Both the position numbers and the translations under genes were made by a program. This document shows, piece after piece, positions 17,326 to 26,617 of a DNA stretch of 54,682 bases (position 1 is its first letter; every line of letters starts with the position of its first letter). This stretch comes from Sulfurimonas sp. (lineage in GTDB: Bacteria > Campylobacterota > Campylobacteria > Campylobacterales > Sulfurimonadaceae): NCBI GenBank assembly GCA_011391635.1, contig JAABQD010000017.1, forward strand, positions 1-54,682, written 5' to 3'. The notes below the pieces were generated by a model. That model was given only the letters and a program-made list of their open reading frames with translations, ran no database searches and had not been told where the DNA came from.

Positions 17326-18801
17326 TTATATAAGTGGCTGATCCATCTCTTTTGGAATTTCGATATTCATAAGTTTTAAAATAGTCGGTGCTATGTTGTT
17401 TAATCCACCATTTTCTACTTTTTTTACACCCTCAGCCATCACAAAACACCACACTTTTCCAACTGTGTGATTTGTAAGAACCTCGCCATTTTCATCTCGC
17501 ATCTCTTCACAATTTCCATGGTCAGAGGTGATAATAAGAGCATAATCATTCTCTTTTGCTTTTTGCACAATGCGTCCAAGCTCTGTATCGACAGCATTTA
17601 CCGCTTGTTTTGCCGCTTCAAAATCGCCCGTATGCCCGACCATATCGCCGTTTGCAAAATTTACAACTATGAAATCATACTCTGCATCCATAGCTTTTAA
17701 AACAGCATCACCTACTTCTGCTGCACTCATTTGAGGCTTTTCATCGTAAGTTTTTACATTTGGCGAAGGAATAAGAACTCTTGTCTCATTCGCATACGGC
17801 TCATCAATCCCGCCATTTAAGAAGAAAGTGACATGTGCATATTTTTCTGTTTCTGCTGTGTGAAATTGTTTGAGTCCACATGCCGAAACAACTTCTGCAA
17901 GAGTGTTCGTTGGTGCATCTTTTTTAAAAAGTACAGGATAAGAAAAACTTTTATCATACTCTGTAATAGTCGCCAAACTGATTTCCACATGCTCTCGCTC
18001 AAAAGCATTAAAGTTTTTATCGCCCAGAACACTCACAAGCTCTCGCATTCTATCACTTCTAAAATTGATAGTCAAAACACTGTCATTTTGCATAAATCCA
18101 TCGTAGCCTTCAAATGCAGTAGGCATAATAAACTCATCTGTTTCACCTTTTGCATACGAAGTTTCTATGTATTGTGCCGGACTTATCCCTATTTTTGGCG
18201 TTGCATTGACCATCGCTTTGTAAGCACTCTCCACTCTATCCCAACGATTATCTCTATCCATTGCATAAAAACGCCCACTGATTGTTGCAATTTTTATCTT
18301 CTCACTCAGATGTTTTTGGACTTGTTCCAAAAATCTGGGTGCTGAAGTGGGAGAAACATCTCTACCATCTGTAATAAGATGCAGAAAAACTGTTTTGCCA
18401 TTTTTGGATGCGATATTAGCAATACCCATGAAATGGTCGATATGTGAATGCACACCGCCATCACTCATAAGCCCGATAAGATGCAGTCGATTGGAAGATT
18501 TGAAAAGATTTTGTAACTCTTCATTGTTTTGCATACTGTTTTGCTCAAGAGCCAAAGAAATTTTGACCAAATCTTGGTACAAAACTCGCCCACTTCCTAT
18601 GCTCATATGCCCAACTTCAGAGTTGCCCATCTGTCCCTCAGGAAGACCAACACTCAAACCAAAAGTATCTATAAAAGAGTGTGGCACTTCCTTAAAAAGT
18701 TTATCATAAGTTGGTTTTTTGGCATTATAAAATGCGTTATACTCTGTTTTTGTAGAGTACCCTATGCCATCAGTAATGACCAAAATTGCTTTTTTACTCA
18801 A
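17326..18801 (-). CDS. gpmI: 2,3-bisphosphoglycerate-independent phosphoglycerate mutase
   Basis: Converts 3- to 2-phosphoglycerate with a Mn-dependent alkaline-phosphatase-like fold. The 491-residue protein shows VITDGIG (metal Asp), the catalytic Ser in [37 protein letters not shown], and the C-terminal metal ligands in [13 protein letters not shown] and [11 protein letters not shown]. Full length, with no cofactor-dependent mutase nearby. Transcribed on the minus strand, divergent from mraY. Confidence 0.97.
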   Translation of the reverse strand: MSKKAILVITDGIGYSTKTEYNAFYNAKKPTYDKLFKEVPHSFIDTFGLSVGLPEGQMGNSEVGHMSIGSGRVLYQDLVKISLALEQNSMQNNEELQNLFKSSNRLHLIGLMSDGGVHSHIDHFMGIANIASKNGKTVFLHLITDGRDVSPTSAPRFLEQVQKHLSEKIKIATISGRFYAMDRDNRWDRVESAYKAMVNATPKIGISPAQYIETSYAKGETDEFIMPTAFEGYDGFMQNDSVLTINFRSDRMRELVSVLGDKNFNAFEREHVEISLATITEYDKSFSYPVLFKKDAPTNTLAEVVSACGLKQFHTAETEKYAHVTFFLNGGIDEPYANETRVLIPSPNVKTYDEKPQMSAAEVGDAVLKAMDAEYDFIVVNFANGDMVGHTGDFEAAKQAVNAVDTELGRIVQKAKENDYALIITSDHGNCEEMRDENGEVLTNHTVGKVWCFVMAEGVKKVENGGLNNIAPTILKLMNIEIPKEMDQPLI

Positions 18802-18840
18802 TTTAGTTTTCCTTTAAATGAAAGATTTAGGCTATTTTAC

Positions 18841-18846
18841 TATAAT
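18841..18846 (+). promoter_or_regulatory. -10 element of the mraY operon
   Basis: TATAAT 30 nt before the mraY TTG start, in the short region between divergent gpmI and mraY. Confidence 0.55.
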
Positions 18847-18876
18847 ATCGCTTTTAATTACCAACTAGGAACTCTA

Positions 18877-19938
18877 TTGATTTATTGGCTCTATGAAACT
18901 TTCCATATTAATATTTTTGGATATATCACTGTCCGTGCTGGGTTTGGATTCTTTTTAGCACTTTTGATTACACTCTTTTTATTGCCTCGTTTTATAAAAT
19001 GGGCACAAAAAACATCAAGTGTGCAACCGATAAATGATTGGGCACCCCAAAGACATCAAGAGAAGGCAAAAACACCTACTATGGGTGGAATAGTCTTTAT
19101 TTTTGCTACACTTATTGCTTCTGTTTTAACTATAAAGTTTTCCAATATTTATGCACTTGTCGGTCTGCTTACTCTTGTTCTATTTTCACTTATAGGGTTT
19201 CAAGATGATTATGCAAAAATCAGAAAAAATCAAAACTTAGCTGGACTAAAAGCTCGAACAAAACTTCTCTTACAAATTGTATCTGCACTTATTATTGCCT
19301 TTATACTCTTTTTTTATGACAACTTCAATACAGAACTTTTTGTGCCGTTTCTTAAAATGCCACTCTTAGATATGGGTGGATTTGCGATACTTTTGTGGGT
19401 ACTTGTCATCATTTCTACTTCAAATGCAGTCAACCTCACAGATGGACTTGATGGACTTGCAACAGTTCCTTCTATCGCAGCACTTACCTCTTTTAGTATT
19501 ATTCTTTACATTACAGGAAATGTCAAAATAAGCTCCTATCTCCTTATGCCAAGTTTCGATGTTGGAGAAGTTGCAATCATCGCAAGTGCTTTAATGGGTG
19601 CTTTAACTGGATTTTTATGGCATAACTGTCATCCAGCTGAAGTTTTTATGGGAGACAGTGGCTCTCTGGCTCTTGGTGGATTTTTGGGATACTTAGCTAT
19701 TATCACAAAAAGTGAGATTTTACTTCTTCTTATCGGCTCTATTTTTGTAATCGAAGCACTCTCTGTTATCCTCCAAGTAGGAAGTTTCAAGCTTCGTAAA
19801 AAAAGAGTTTTTTTGATGGCACCCATTCATCACCACTTCGAGATGAAACATTGGGCGGAGAATAAAATCATAGTGAGATTTTGGATTATCGCTGTTTTAT
19901 CAAATCTTGTTGCACTTATGAGTCTAAAGATACGATAA
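18877..19938 (+). CDS. mraY: Phospho-N-acetylmuramoyl-pentapeptide transferase
   Basis: Attaches phospho-MurNAc-pentapeptide to undecaprenyl phosphate, making lipid I at the inner membrane. The 353-residue protein has about ten hydrophobic segments. Family motifs are [19 protein letters not shown] (catalytic Asp pair), [20 protein letters not shown] and APIHHHFE. The start is TTG at 18877 with TAGGA before it; a longer frame upstream overlaps gpmI on the other strand and does not look like MraY. The stop overlaps the murD start as TAATG. Confidence 0.95.
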   Translation: MIYWLYETFHINIFGYITVRAGFGFFLALLITLFLLPRFIKWAQKTSSVQPINDWAPQRHQEKAKTPTMGGIVFIFATLIASVLTIKFSNIYALVGLLTLVLFSLIGFQDDYAKIRKNQNLAGLKARTKLLLQIVSALIIAFILFFYDNFNTELFVPFLKMPLLDMGGFAILLWVLVIISTSNAVNLTDGLDGLATVPSIAALTSFSIILYITGNVKISSYLLMPSFDVGEVAIIASALMGALTGFLWHNCHPAEVFMGDSGSLALGGFLGYLAIITKSEILLLLIGSIFVIEALSVILQVGSFKLRKKRVFLMAPIHHHFEMKHWAENKIIVRFWIIAVLSNLVALMSLKIR

Positions 19939-21140
19939 TGCAAAAAGTTTCTCTCTTTGGTTATGGCAAGACCACAAAAGCGATTGCCAAAAAAGTTCCA
20001 CATGCCACATTTTATGATGATAAAGTTACAAAACCATTTCGTGATGATGATGGTTTTATGGTCAAACCATCAAGTGATTTTGACCCAAAATACTCTGATT
20101 TGGAGATTCCCTCTCCGGGGATTCCACCCTACAATCCGCTCATACAAAAAGCACAAAATCTCCTCAGTGAGTATGATTTTTTTGCAAACTCAGCACCGTT
20201 AAGCATTTGGATAAGTGGGACAAACGGCAAAACAACAACGACACAAATGATGCAATATTTGCTCCAAGATAAGGGAAGCCAAGAGGGTGGAAATATCGGT
20301 ACACCACTGGCTAGCTTAAATCCACATGCCGGCATGTGGATTTTGGAAACCAGCTCTTTTACGATGCACTACACCAATATCGCAAAACCAAATATCTATG
20401 TTTTGCTTCCCCTTACTCCCGACCATATCAGTTGGCATGGAAGTATGGATGAGTACATTCAAGCGAAGTTAAAGCCAATTGAAATGATGTGTGAAGGTGA
20501 AATCGCAATCATTCCAGATGCCTATAAAAATGTAAAAACGAAGGCACATCTTATTACCTATACGAACGAAAAAGATATTGCAGAGCATTTTGGCATAAAG
20601 AGCGAAAATATCAAATTTAAAGGTGCTTTTTTAGCAGATGCACTTTTGGCAATGGCAGTGGATAAGATACTTTTTGACAGAATCGATTATGATAAAATCA
20701 ATAGTTTTGTCATCGACCCGCACCGTCAAGAGGAGCTCCGAGATAGCAAAAATCGCCTCTGGGTCAATGATACAAAAGCGACAAATTTAGATGCAACTAT
20801 CGCCGCACTCAAACGTTACAAAGACTCTTCTATCCATCTCATTTTGGGTGGCGATGACAAGGGTGTAGAACTCAATGAACTCTTTGTTTTTATGAAAGAT
20901 TTGAACCTCACACTCTATGCTATTGGCTCAAACCAAGAGAAGCTTCTTGACCTCTCCAAACAATATAATCTACAAATCTTGGCATGTGGAAATCTACTCA
21001 CTGCCATAGAAGCGATAGACAAAGTTCTTCAAAACGATGAAGTAGCACTTCTCTCTCCAGCCGCTGCGAGTCTTGACCAATTTACCTCCTACGCACAACG
21101 AGGCGATATTTTCAAAGAAGCGGTCAGAAAACTTTTATGA
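19938..21140 (+). CDS. murD: UDP-N-acetylmuramoylalanine-D-glutamate ligase
   Basis: Adds D-glutamate to UDP-MurNAc-L-Ala in the cytoplasm. The 400-residue protein has the ATP-binding P-loop WISGTNGKTTTTQMM, then LETSSFTMH and a C-terminal domain with NDTKATNLDATIAAL and LGGDDKG. The N-terminal domain is shorter than in E. coli MurD (about 440 residues). The start overlaps the mraY stop. Three nonamers lie within it, two of them fused head to head as a 20-bp palindrome at 20321-20340 encoding NPHAGMW. Confidence 0.95.
   Translation: MQKVSLFGYGKTTKAIAKKVPHATFYDDKVTKPFRDDDGFMVKPSSDFDPKYSDLEIPSPGIPPYNPLIQKAQNLLSEYDFFANSAPLSIWISGTNGKTTTTQMMQYLLQDKGSQEGGNIGTPLASLNPHAGMWILETSSFTMHYTNIAKPNIYVLLPLTPDHISWHGSMDEYIQAKLKPIEMMCEGEIAIIPDAYKNVKTKAHLITYTNEKDIAEHFGIKSENIKFKGAFLADALLAMAVDKILFDRIDYDKINSFVIDPHRQEELRDSKNRLWVNDTKATNLDATIAALKRYKDSSIHLILGGDDKGVELNELFVFMKDLNLTLYAIGSNQEKLLDLSKQYNLQILACGNLLTAIEAIDKVLQNDEVALLSPAAASLDQFTSYAQRGDIFKEAVRKLL
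20321..20340. repeat. Perfect 20-bp palindrome of two nonamers inside murD
   Basis: TCCACATGCCGGCATGTGGA is two nonamer copies in opposite orientation with no spacer. It lies in the coding region of murD, between the P-loop and LETSS motifs, so it cannot be explained as a terminator of that gene. Confidence 0.9.
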
Positions 21141-21700
21141 CAAAAATAGCTGTTTTAGCTTCGCACAACGGAAGCGGACTCGATGCACTCTACAAGGCAT
21201 CAATAGAGAAAGTTCTTGATATTGAAATAGCACTTGTCATCTCAAACAACACAAATGCAAAAGCACTCCAAAATGCCCAAAAGTATAACATTGCAAATTT
21301 TGTACTCAACGATACAACAAATCAAAATCCACATGCCAAGATGCAAGAACTTTTACATGCGTATGGCTGTGAATACATCTTTTTATCGGGCTATATGAAA
21401 AAACTCCCTTCAAGCATCACAAACAATTTCAAAGTCATCAATTCTCACCCTTCCCTGCTACCAAACTACGGTGGTGCTGGAATGTATGGAAGATTTGTCC
21501 ATGAAGCCATCATAAAAAACAGAGAACTCACAAGTGGTGTCACTATCCATGAAGTCAATGAAAATTACGATGAAGGTAAAATTATTTTGCAAAAAAGTAT
21601 CACCTTATCAGAAGATGAAACCGTCGATTCACTTGAAGCAAAAATAAAAAAACTTGAAGCAACCGCTATCGTTGAGGGCATAGGAATATGTTTGAAATAA
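21137..21700 (+). CDS. purN: Phosphoribosylglycinamide formyltransferase
   Basis: Uses 10-formyltetrahydrofolate to formylate GAR in purine synthesis. The 187-residue protein shows VLASHNGSGLDAL (N-terminal nucleotide site), FLSGYMKKLP, NSHPSLLPNYGGAGMYG (catalytic Asn-His) and the final-part motif TIHEVNENYDEGKII (catalytic Asp). Slightly short for the family. It overlaps murD by four bases and the next membrane protein gene by 13 bases. Confidence 0.93.
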   Translation: MTKIAVLASHNGSGLDALYKASIEKVLDIEIALVISNNTNAKALQNAQKYNIANFVLNDTTNQNPHAKMQELLHAYGCEYIFLSGYMKKLPSSITNNFKVINSHPSLLPNYGGAGMYGRFVHEAIIKNRELTSGVTIHEVNENYDEGKIILQKSITLSEDETVDSLEAKIKKLEATAIVEGIGICLK

Positions 21701-22287
21701 CGGAATACATAGGAATTGTAGCATTTGCAATGAGTGGTTTTTTTGTTGCAACAAAAAACAGACTCGATTTACTTGGTGTCTTAATCGCAACATTTTTAAC
21801 TGCACTAGGAGGAGGAATACTCCGTGATATAGCGGTGGATAGAGTTCCTTACACATTTTTGAATAACTACCCTGCAATTATTGTTACAAGTGTCATGCTT
21901 CTTCTCATAATTTTCAAATTTCACAAAAGAAACTCTATCGAGAATAAACCTATCTTTATCATAAGCGACTCCATAGGTCTTGTCTCTTTTAGTATCTCAG
22001 GTGCAATTATCGGCATTGAACATCATTTCAACTTAGCGGGTGTTCTTTCTATGGCATTTTTAACTGCCGTAGGTGGTGGAATAGCAAGAGATGTGATTAT
22101 AAACGAAGTCCCTTTTGTCTTTAAAACTGGGTTTTATGGAACAATATCTCTACTCATTGGCTTAGTTCTCTATTTGCTCCATCAATTCGATTCCATTTCA
22201 TTTTTCAATATTGCAATCCTCTTTGTCTTAAGTGTAGGGCTTAGAATTGTAGCCTATTACCAAAAATGGTCTATCCCTCTCAAATAA
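21688..22287 (+). CDS. TRIC-like (UPF0126) cation channel family protein
   Basis: A 199-residue inner-membrane protein with about seven hydrophobic segments. It has two inverted-topology repeats, each with the glycine-rich motif TALGGGILRD and TAVGGGIARDV, which is the signature of the UPF0126/YicG family, bacterial relatives of trimeric intracellular cation channels. Some members pass potassium ions. In other genomes a glycine-responsive riboswitch may precede such genes; here it simply overlaps the purN end, so it is cotranslated with it. Confidence 0.85.
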   Translation: MFEITEYIGIVAFAMSGFFVATKNRLDLLGVLIATFLTALGGGILRDIAVDRVPYTFLNNYPAIIVTSVMLLLIIFKFHKRNSIENKPIFIISDSIGLVSFSISGAIIGIEHHFNLAGVLSMAFLTAVGGGIARDVIINEVPFVFKTGFYGTISLLIGLVLYLLHQFDSISFFNIAILFVLSVGLRIVAYYQKWSIPLK

Positions 22288-22321
22288 ACATACACTAAGC
22301 TAACTTTCAGCACATCGAAGA

Positions 22322-22327
22322 TATAAT
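22322..22327 (+). promoter_or_regulatory. -10 element of tRNA-Phe
   Basis: TATAAT 16 bp before the mature tRNA 5' end. Confidence 0.5.
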
Positions 22328-22343
22328 CACGCTCTTTAAAAGT

Positions 22344-22419
22344 GGCTAATTAGCTCAGTCGGTAGAGCAAATGACTGAAAATCATTGTGTCCTTGGTTCG
22401 ATTCCGAGATTAGCCACCA
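22344..22419 (+). tRNA. tRNA-Phe (GAA), CCA encoded
   Basis: The acceptor stem pairs GGCTAAT (22344-22350) with ATTAGCC (22409-22415), followed by ACCA. The D arm is AGCTCAGTCGGTAGAGC and the T arm is TTGGTTCGATTCCGA. The anticodon loop CTGAAAATC shows GAA, reading Phe codons. Confidence 0.97.
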
Positions 22420-22468
22420 CTTCAAAAAACAAATTTCTTAGATTTACTTTTTTATCCAAAACATCTGA

Positions 22469-22474
22469 TATAAT
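22469..22474 (+). promoter_or_regulatory. -10 element of ssrA
   Basis: TATAAT 10 bp before the tmRNA 5' end (GGGGCTGACC). Confidence 0.55.
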
Positions 22475-22484
22475 TCCACTTAAT

Positions 22485-22860
22485 GGGGCTGACCTGGTTT
22501 CGACGGGATCAAGTAGCTTCTAATGGCATGTCGGACTGAGCATTCCGTTACGCGGCTCAAATTGCTTAAATGCAAACAATACAAATTATCGCCCAGCTTT
22601 AGCAGTAGCTTAAGTTTTACCCCTCCGCAAGGAGACGGGCTGCTTCACCTGTTGACTCTAGATAGGCAGGATTCGAAGTATAACCCTTATGTAGATATAT
22701 TTTGCGCGTGTCTCGTTCGCAAAAAGAACCTCAGAGGCTCGTCTTGTGTAACTTTGCAAGTTGTGTGAAGCAAGATTAAACTCAAACAATTTTTCTAAAC
22801 ATGTAGAAGTTAGGAGTAGCGTGGTTTCGGACTGGAGTTCGATCCTCCACAGCTCCACCA
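22485..22860 (+). ncRNA. ssrA: Transfer-messenger RNA
   Basis: The 5' end GGGGCTGACCTGGTTTCGACGG and the 3' end GGAGTTCGATCCTCCACAGCTCCACCA form the tRNA-Ala-like part. The tag frame runs from GCA 22572 to TAA 22613 and encodes ANNTNYRPALAVA, ending in the hydrophobic residues recognised by proteases. tmRNA frees stalled ribosomes. Its 3' end serves as the left attachment site of the integrated element, and the insertion leaves the RNA intact. Confidence 0.97.
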
Positions 22861-22861
22861 T
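22842..22861. other. attL, 20-bp direct repeat at the 3' end of ssrA
   Basis: ATCCTCCACAGCTCCACCAT is repeated exactly at 30061-30080. tmRNA 3' ends are a common target for tyrosine integrases, and the integrase gene begins 190 bp to the right. Confidence 0.92.
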
Positions 22862-22975
22862 CACTCAATTCAAAGCAATCTAAACAAACCTCTAAAACCA
22901 CCTAAAACAAGCACTTTCAACAACTTCATTAGTCTAAGTTAATCTTATGTATGTTATAGTTATCCAAAGTTTTTC

Positions 22976-23032
22976 GGGGCTTATCACGGGGCTTAATGAA
23001 AACAAGCCCCTATGATAAAAAAATTAAGCCCC
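22976..23032. promoter_or_regulatory. GGGGCTTA repeats near attL, likely integrase arm sites
   Basis: GGGGCTTA occurs at 22976-22983 and 22988-22995, and inverted as CAAGCCCC (23003-23010, one mismatch) and TAAGCCCC (23025-23032). The same motif recurs just inside attR. Short repeats on both sides of the attachment cores are typical arm-type binding sites. They may also regulate the integrase promoter. Confidence 0.55.
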
Positions 23033-23050
23033 AACAATAAAGAGGACATT

Positions 23051-24268
23051 ATGGCAAAGCCTATTACACCGCTTACAGACAAAGAAATCAAAAATGCAAA
23101 ACCTAAAGAGAAAGATTATAAATTATCAGACGGTCGGGGCTTATATTTGTTAGTTTCTAAATCAGGCGGTAAACACTGGAAGCTAAAATATAATTTCAAC
23201 GCTAAAGAAAAAAAGTTATCTTTAGGAGCATACCCCGAAATCTCATTATTACAAGCCAGAAATTTACGAGAAAAGTATCGAAGTGACATAGCAAACGATA
23301 TAAATCCACATGCCGAAAAACAAATCAAAAAAGAAGCTCAAAAAGTAGAAGCAATTATCAACCTCAACACCTTTGAAAAACTCTCAAGGGAATATCTCGA
23401 CAAAGCAAAATCAGACATTAGCGAATTTCACTATAACCGAACACTTAAAGCATTTGAGAGGGATTGTTTTAAATACATAGGGCATAAGCCTATCAATGAA
23501 ATCACAGCTAAACATATTTTAGAAATACTCCAAGTTATGACAGATAGAGGTGCAAAAGAGAGTGCTAGAAAACTATTTTATGCAATAAGCAAAGTTTTTA
23601 AATGGTCGGTCGCAAACTATAAAGCCGATAGAAACCCAACCGCCGATTTTTTACTTGAGGAGATTTTAGGCAAAAAATCAAAGGTACACTATCCAACTAT
23701 CACAGACGATAAAGGTATAAGGGGCTTATTACTTGCAATAGATAGTTATCAAGGCGAACACACCACCAAACAAGCTCTAAAGCTTCAAGCCTACACCGCT
23801 CTAAGACCTTTTAATATTCGTCACGCTGAATGGAGCGAAATTGATTTTAAAGCTAAACAGTGGAACATACCAGCCTCAAAAATGAAAACAAAAGAAGATT
23901 TGATTATCCCTCTCACAGACACAGTCATAAAAATTTTAGAAGATACAAAACAATATACAAGTGATGGCAAATACATTTTTCACAGTCCAAAGAGCAAAAC
24001 AAGCCCTATGAGTGACAATACTTTATTAGGAGCTATAAGAAGATTAGGATATACAAAAGATGAGTTTGTACCTCATGGATTTAGGGCTATGTTTAGCACT
24101 ATCACGCACGAAAAGAGCAACTTCAAACATGAAGTAATAGAAATACAACTTGCACACAGTGTGGGCAATAGTGTTTCAAAAGCCTATAACCGTGCCAAAT
24201 ATCTTGACGAAAGAGTGGAGCTGATGCAGTGGTGGAGTAATTATCTTGATGAGGTAAAAAAGGCTTAA
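23051..24268 (+). CDS. Tyrosine-type integrase of the satellite element
   Basis: A 405-residue site-specific recombinase of the P4 type with an N-terminal DUF4102 arm-binding domain (KLSDGRGLYLLVSKSGGKHW). Catalytic residues are R252 (TALRPFNIR), H342 and R345 (PHGFRAMF), H369 (LAHSV) and the nucleophile Y379 (KAYNRAKY). The start at 23051 follows AGAGGA. It would act on the 20-bp core at the ssrA end. It carries the only dispersed nonamer in the element (23306, encoding NPHAEK). Confidence 0.95.
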   Translation: MAKPITPLTDKEIKNAKPKEKDYKLSDGRGLYLLVSKSGGKHWKLKYNFNAKEKKLSLGAYPEISLLQARNLREKYRSDIANDINPHAEKQIKKEAQKVEAIINLNTFEKLSREYLDKAKSDISEFHYNRTLKAFERDCFKYIGHKPINEITAKHILEILQVMTDRGAKESARKLFYAISKVFKWSVANYKADRNPTADFLLEEILGKKSKVHYPTITDDKGIRGLLLAIDSYQGEHTTKQALKLQAYTALRPFNIRHAEWSEIDFKAKQWNIPASKMKTKEDLIIPLTDTVIKILEDTKQYTSDGKYIFHSPKSKTSPMSDNTLLGAIRRLGYTKDEFVPHGFRAMFSTITHEKSNFKHEVIEIQLAHSVGNSVSKAYNRAKYLDERVELMQWWSNYLDEVKKA

Positions 24269-24271
24269 AAG

Positions 24272-24877
24272 ATGAAAACAACACAAATAATAGAAAATAT
24301 AAAAAATGAATATACCGCTACAATAGAGCGTTATACCCAATCTATAAACAGCTTTAAAGAAATAAAATACAACTTTAAGAACTTGCCAAGAGAAAAACTT
24401 AAAAATTTGCAACCCTCTATTTTTGAGTATGACTTTGCTATAAGTGCTATGCAAGAAGCTAAAGATAGATTACAAAAAGAATTTGGAGCAATGCCATTCG
24501 AGTTAGATGAAGAACTTATAGCTGATTTTGATTACTTGATGGATATGAATAAAGAGATTGATTTTACCGCGATAAAAATTACTTTACAAATTCATTTTAG
24601 AATTAACAGTAAATTTACAATTCAAAACAAAGATTTTCAAAAACTAAATAAAATTATTACAGATGAGTACAGACAAGAATTAGGTCTTGTAACTGTTAAT
24701 GATTCGGAGGATAAACTTTCAGAACTGTTACAAGCACATAATTACTCTAAAGATACAATTAGTCTAATTTTTAAAACTTTAAAAAAATCCACCAAAGCAC
24801 GATTACCGAAAAAATCATCTCAAGCAAAAGATGGTTTATATAAATTAGCAAATGAAATCATTAATCTTTCGGAGTAA
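24272..24877 (+). CDS. Unknown protein after the integrase
   Basis: A 201-residue soluble protein of unknown family, three bases after the integrase stop and therefore cotranscribed with it. It is mostly predicted helical, Lys- and Glu-rich, with a conserved-looking segment ELDEELIADFDYLMDM in the middle and a basic C-terminal region (KKSTKARLPKKSS). No catalytic motif, signal peptide or membrane segment is seen. A DNA-binding or regulatory role is possible but not supported. Confidence 0.65.
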   Translation: MKTTQIIENIKNEYTATIERYTQSINSFKEIKYNFKNLPREKLKNLQPSIFEYDFAISAMQEAKDRLQKEFGAMPFELDEELIADFDYLMDMNKEIDFTAIKITLQIHFRINSKFTIQNKDFQKLNKIITDEYRQELGLVTVNDSEDKLSELLQAHNYSKDTISLIFKTLKKSTKARLPKKSSQAKDGLYKLANEIINLSE

Positions 24878-24883
24878 AAAAGC

Positions 24884-24903
24884 TTATTTTCCTAGGAAAA
24901 TAA
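24884..24903. terminator. 20-bp palindrome after the integrase operon
   Basis: TTATTTTCCTAGGAAAATAA is a perfect palindrome 6 bp after the preceding stop. It could end transcription weakly or be an operator ahead of the AlpA-like gene. No T-run follows. Confidence 0.45.
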
Positions 24904-25038
24904 CTTGTAGGTTTAGATTTGGATTTTCTGTAATATTTTCTCAATCGATTAACTAAATATAAAGTAAATTTTTTAATGCTTTGTATCGCCACCCTTTGGC
25001 AAGGGCAAACACTTTTAAGAGTGTTTGGAGTTATTACA

Positions 25039-25260
25039 ATGAGTGAAGCAACAAAAAAAGAGATAGAGCAAAAGTACGCAATAGGTAAAAAAGGTTTCAG
25101 AGCAAAAGAAACATCTATTTATATGGGTATAGGTTTATCTACAGTGTGGCTATACGCTAAACAAGGCATGTTAACGCCTATGAAGATAAGCAAGAGAGTA
25201 ACAATTTTTAATAAAGATGAAATAGATGCTTTGTTGAATGGCTCAAAGGCGGTGGCGTAG
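25039..25260 (+). CDS. AlpA-like / excisionase-type HTH regulator
   Basis: A 73-residue MerR-like winged-helix protein: GFRAKETSIYMGIGLSTVWLYAKQGMLTPMKISKRVTIFNKDEIDALL. This is the helix-turn-helix plus wing of AlpA and excisionase proteins. In phage satellites of Gram-negative bacteria AlpA switches on the integrase and excision genes. The start at 25039 follows TTGGAG (25025-25030). Its stop is directly joined to the start of the next gene. Confidence 0.82.
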   Translation: MSEATKKEIEQKYAIGKKGFRAKETSIYMGIGLSTVWLYAKQGMLTPMKISKRVTIFNKDEIDALLNGSKAVA

Positions 25261-26040
25261 ATGAGTAAGATTATCAACCTATCAGACACAGACCTCAAAG
25301 GCACAAACCTTGAAGATTTGAGTATAGAGAAAATAGCTAAAGCTATGATTGTACACCGTGATGAAGCTTTTGCAAGTAGTTTGCAAATTGCTAAATATTT
25401 TGGAGTACCGCACAATTATTTACTGAAAAAAATCAGAGCTTTTAAAGGCTTTGATAAATTAATTAAGCTGGGAAAAATTTCCCAACTAAAACGAACTTAC
25501 AGAGGAAATGAATTTCCATACTTTGAACTCAACGCTGAGGTATTTACGCTCACATGTATGAGTTTCAATGATGCAAAAGGTCAAGCGTTTAAGTGGGCAT
25601 TCATCAACGCCTTCAAAGAAATATCTATCCAACTACTCACTGAAAGAGTACGAGCCGAAACAAATCAGGCAAACGCTGAATGGCTCAAGAAGAGAAACGA
25701 AATAAAAGAGACCAGACACGAACTCACGGACAGCATAAAAGAGTTTTGTGAAATGGCTCAGGCTCAAAGAGGCTCACAGTACCCTCAAGGTAAATGCCCT
25801 TATTATTCAAAGATTACAAGCTTAGTTTATGAGGTTCTTAATGTTCAAAAGCCAAAGGGAACGCAAACGCTAAGGAATATTTACAGTGGTACGACACTTG
25901 AGCAAATTGAATACTTAGAGGATTATCTAGTTACTCTTATTCAAGAACATATCCAAGAGGATACAAAGTATCACGAAGCTTTTGATGATATAAAAGAAAA
26001 AATGAATGAGAGAAGCCATATCTTGAGAGGTGCGAAATGA
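25261..26040 (+). CDS. Rha-family phage regulatory protein
   Basis: A 259-residue protein whose N-terminal half matches the Rha/pRha family: SLQIAKYFGVPHNYLLKKIRAF, PYFELNAEVFTLTCMSFNDAKGQAFKWAFINAFKEI. Rha proteins are phage regulators; in P22-like phages Rha interferes with lytic growth in hosts lacking IHF. The C-terminal half is a coiled-coil-rich segment followed by a KilA-like additional domain of unknown type. It begins at the base after the AlpA-like stop and overlaps the next small gene by four bases. Confidence 0.8.
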   Translation: MSKIINLSDTDLKGTNLEDLSIEKIAKAMIVHRDEAFASSLQIAKYFGVPHNYLLKKIRAFKGFDKLIKLGKISQLKRTYRGNEFPYFELNAEVFTLTCMSFNDAKGQAFKWAFINAFKEISIQLLTERVRAETNQANAEWLKKRNEIKETRHELTDSIKEFCEMAQAQRGSQYPQGKCPYYSKITSLVYEVLNVQKPKGTQTLRNIYSGTTLEQIEYLEDYLVTLIQEHIQEDTKYHEAFDDIKEKMNERSHILRGAK

Positions 26041-26294
26041 GTAAACACACCTCACATACTATGACAATCTTAAAGCGGTTATTAGAAGGCGAAACACTCA
26101 TAAGCAGTGATATTTTTGCAAGTAATACAAATCAGTATTTTGTTGGGATTAAAAATCAAGGTATCAAACTCACAGAGTGGAACGACTTACGAGAAGGACG
26201 ACATCTCAAGCGAAAACTAGACACCGCCCCTGATAATATCAAAAGAGCTAACGAGTTCCTAAATAGGCTCAAACGCATTAAGGCGGTGGCATGA
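26037..26294 (+). CDS. Small HTH-like protein
   Basis: An 85-residue basic protein. The segment TMTILKRLLEGETLISSDIFASN to VGIKNQGIKLTE resembles the short winged HTH found in phage accessory genes (HTH_39 type), but this is only a visual match. It overlaps both neighbours as ATGA, so it is within a tightly coupled operon running from the AlpA-like gene to the Rep-like gene. Confidence 0.6.
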   Translation: MSKHTSHTMTILKRLLEGETLISSDIFASNTNQYFVGIKNQGIKLTEWNDLREGRHLKRKLDTAPDNIKRANEFLNRLKRIKAVA

Positions 26295-26617
26295 TGAACA
26301 CAGAAGCCAGAGACGAAAAAGTTGAGAAACATTACGAACCATACATGCAGTTTAATGAAAGCATCTTGGAAGTAATGCCAACTCAACAGCTACACCAACC
26401 TCTCAAGCTTTATAAAACTTTAGCTATGGCACTAAAACAAGCCAAAAAGAGAGTTGATAATTATATCGTGGGCTTTGTAGTGAGAGAGGTTATCTTTGAT
26501 AGTATGGGGCATTTAGTAAGCGATGAGGTCGTGCATAAGTACAAAAAGAGAAAAACTCAATCAAGGATAACGAAAATAAAAGTTATCCAAGATAGTGAAG
26601 TCGATAGGCAAAATTGA
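26291..26617 (+). CDS. Unknown small protein in the satellite operon
   Basis: A 108-residue basic protein with no recognised family. It overlaps the preceding stop by four bases and the following Rep-like gene by 23 bases. The middle (LKLYKTLAMALKQAKKRVDNYIVGFVVREVIFD) may form helices and a strand. Its position just before a replication initiator-like gene suggests a replication accessory role, which is inference only. Confidence 0.55.
   Translation: MMNTEARDEKVEKHYEPYMQFNESILEVMPTQQLHQPLKLYKTLAMALKQAKKRVDNYIVGFVVREVIFDSMGHLVSDEVVHKYKKRKTQSRITKIKVIQDSEVDRQN

Noticed and set aside
17833..18345. Plus-strand open frame within gpmI
   Set aside because: Cys- and Phe-rich shadow of the well-supported gpmI gene.
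18529..18876. Long N-terminal extension of mraY
   Set aside because: It overlaps gpmI on the other strand, has no MraY likeness, and the TTG at 18877 has a ribosome-binding site and family-like N-terminus.
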